From Ruminococcus sp. (GTDB taxonomy: Bacteria > Bacillota > Clostridia > Oscillospirales > Ruminococcaceae): a stretch of 44,977 bases of DNA. A program made the position numbers and the translations under genes. How positions within the stretch are numbered: the stretch's first letter is position 1; each line of letters starts with the position of its first letter. This document shows positions 44,395 through 44,977 of the stretch, piece by piece. The DNA is taken from the NCBI GenBank assembly GCA_020861185.1, contig JAJBSV010000011.1, forward strand, positions 1 through 44,977, in the 5' to 3' direction. The notes beneath the pieces are model-generated. The model had not been told where the DNA came from. It did not search any database and saw only the letters and a list, made by a program, of their open reading frames with translations.

Positions 44395-44977
44395 ATGAGC
44401 ATGAAGAACACAGTTCTGACTTACATAGACAGATTCAGGCACGACCGCCGTCAGCGGTTAGTGCTTGGGTCTGTTTTGCTTATTTTAGCGACTATAGTGT
44501 CCCTTACTGTCTATTGGCAGATGAGATTAAGCGGCATCGCCATGACGAATGAAACCTATTGCGGCTATGATGAGCACATCCACACCGAGGAGTGCTACGA
44601 AAGCGTTCTGATTTGCAGTCTTGAGGAAAGCGAAGGACACGTTCACGACGAGACCTGTTACGACGAAGAAGGCAATCTTATTTGTGAGTTGGAAGAGTCC
44701 GAAGGGCATACCCATAGCGAAGATTGCTATGAAACAACGCTGATTTGTGAGCTTGAGGAGCACGTCCACACAGTCGAGTGCCTTGTTGACCTCGAAGCCG
44801 ATGTTGAAACTGCCGTTGATTGGGAAGCAACTCTTCCCATTCTCACCGGCGACCTCAGAACTGACATTGTCAATATCGCATATTCGCAGATTGGATATAC
44901 TGAGTCGACGGCAAACTATACTCTCGCCGAGGACGGCATTACTCATATGGGCTATACCCGCTATGGTGCATGGTACG
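44395..44977 (+). CDS. large surface protein, N-terminal part (cut by window end)
   Basis: The first 194 residues of a membrane-anchored or secreted protein. It has a basic start (FRHDRRQR), one membrane helix (about residues 22-42, LVLGSVLLILATIVSLTVYW) and four repeats of the type H-x-H-x-x-x-C-(Y) (HIHTEECY, HVHDETCY, HTHSEDCY, HVHTVEC). Then comes the start of a CHAP/amidase-like domain (DIVNIAYSQIGYTES, MGYTRYGAWY). Such proteins are found in gut Clostridia with LPXTG-like walls. GGAGG lies upstream of the ATG. The frame runs out of the window. Confidence 0.8.
   Translation, partial: MSMKNTVLTYIDRFRHDRRQRLVLGSVLLILATIVSLTVYWQMRLSGIAMTNETYCGYDEHIHTEECYESVLICSLEESEGHVHDETCYDEEGNLICELEESEGHTHSEDCYETTLICELEEHVHTVECLVDLEADVETAVDWEATLPILTGDLRTDIVNIAYSQIGYTESTANYTLAEDGITHMGYTRYGAWY

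Overview
The window holds the replication-origin region of a spore-forming member of the Clostridia. The gene set, the sporulation genes (spoIIP, spoVT, a CotF-like coat protein), the intracellular GH10 xylanase and the dense intergenic repeats suggest an uncultured gut bacterium of the Oscillospiraceae/Ruminococcaceae type. Species cannot be told from the sequence alone.

Layout. At 163-4573 an HD-fold protein lies in one operon with a ferric-iron/aminoethylphosphonate-type ABC importer. From 4963 to 11500 come a small membrane protein, glyS, spoIIP, a VanY-like peptidase, a CBS protein and a small lipoprotein. Two type I toxin-antitoxin loci (about 7110-7420 and 11096-11480) lie among them. 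From 11542 to 22023 everything reads leftward: gyrA, a YcxB-like protein, gyrB, remB, recF, yaaA, a DUF559 insertion, dnaN, dnaA. From 22439 to 34184 everything reads rightward: rpmH, rnpA, yidD, yidC, jag/khpB, mnmE, mnmG, rsmG, noc, parA, parB, serS. This divergence puts oriC at the dnaA-rpmH gap and/or the dnaA-dnaN gap. Three parS-like sites (22379, 29418, 31066) support that. From 34240 on is accessory DNA: an AbiD/F-type HEPN protein with a small upstream RNA, a GH10 xylanase, a RelE/AbrB-like type II toxin-antitoxin pair, guaB, birA, a CotF-like protein, an alpha/beta hydrolase with RhuM, a frameshifted spoVT, tag, and the start of a large CHAP-like surface protein behind a structured leader RNA.

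Two intergenic repeat families thread through the window. Family 1 is a 142-143 bp element with inverted ends (9877, 22638, 29908; a truncated copy at 4867). Its outer and inner sequences match the two ends of a longer element (18696-19266) that carries a DUF559 endonuclease-like gene and splits the usually tight dnaN-yaaA pair. The short copies therefore look like internally deleted derivatives of a DUF559 element, that is, an autonomous/non-autonomous pair. Short copies also supply the Shine-Dalgarno sequence of rnpA and of the CBS gene. Family 2 has 26-bp inverted ends that begin TGTAGGGGCGGAT. It occurs at 5526, 8560, 14826, 16964, 22216, 24809, 30965 and 40223, some copies with two extra nested hairpins. 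It encodes the C-terminal tail of RemB and the stop codon of one other gene.

Other points that stand out: no canonical DnaA box (TTATCCACA) is visible in either origin gap, while the dnaA-dnaN gap holds a cluster of GTTGAAA heptamers and the DnaA helix-turn-helix signature reads NHST where DHTT is usual. The two type I toxin loci share an architecture of convergent promoters and 10-bp complementary ends.
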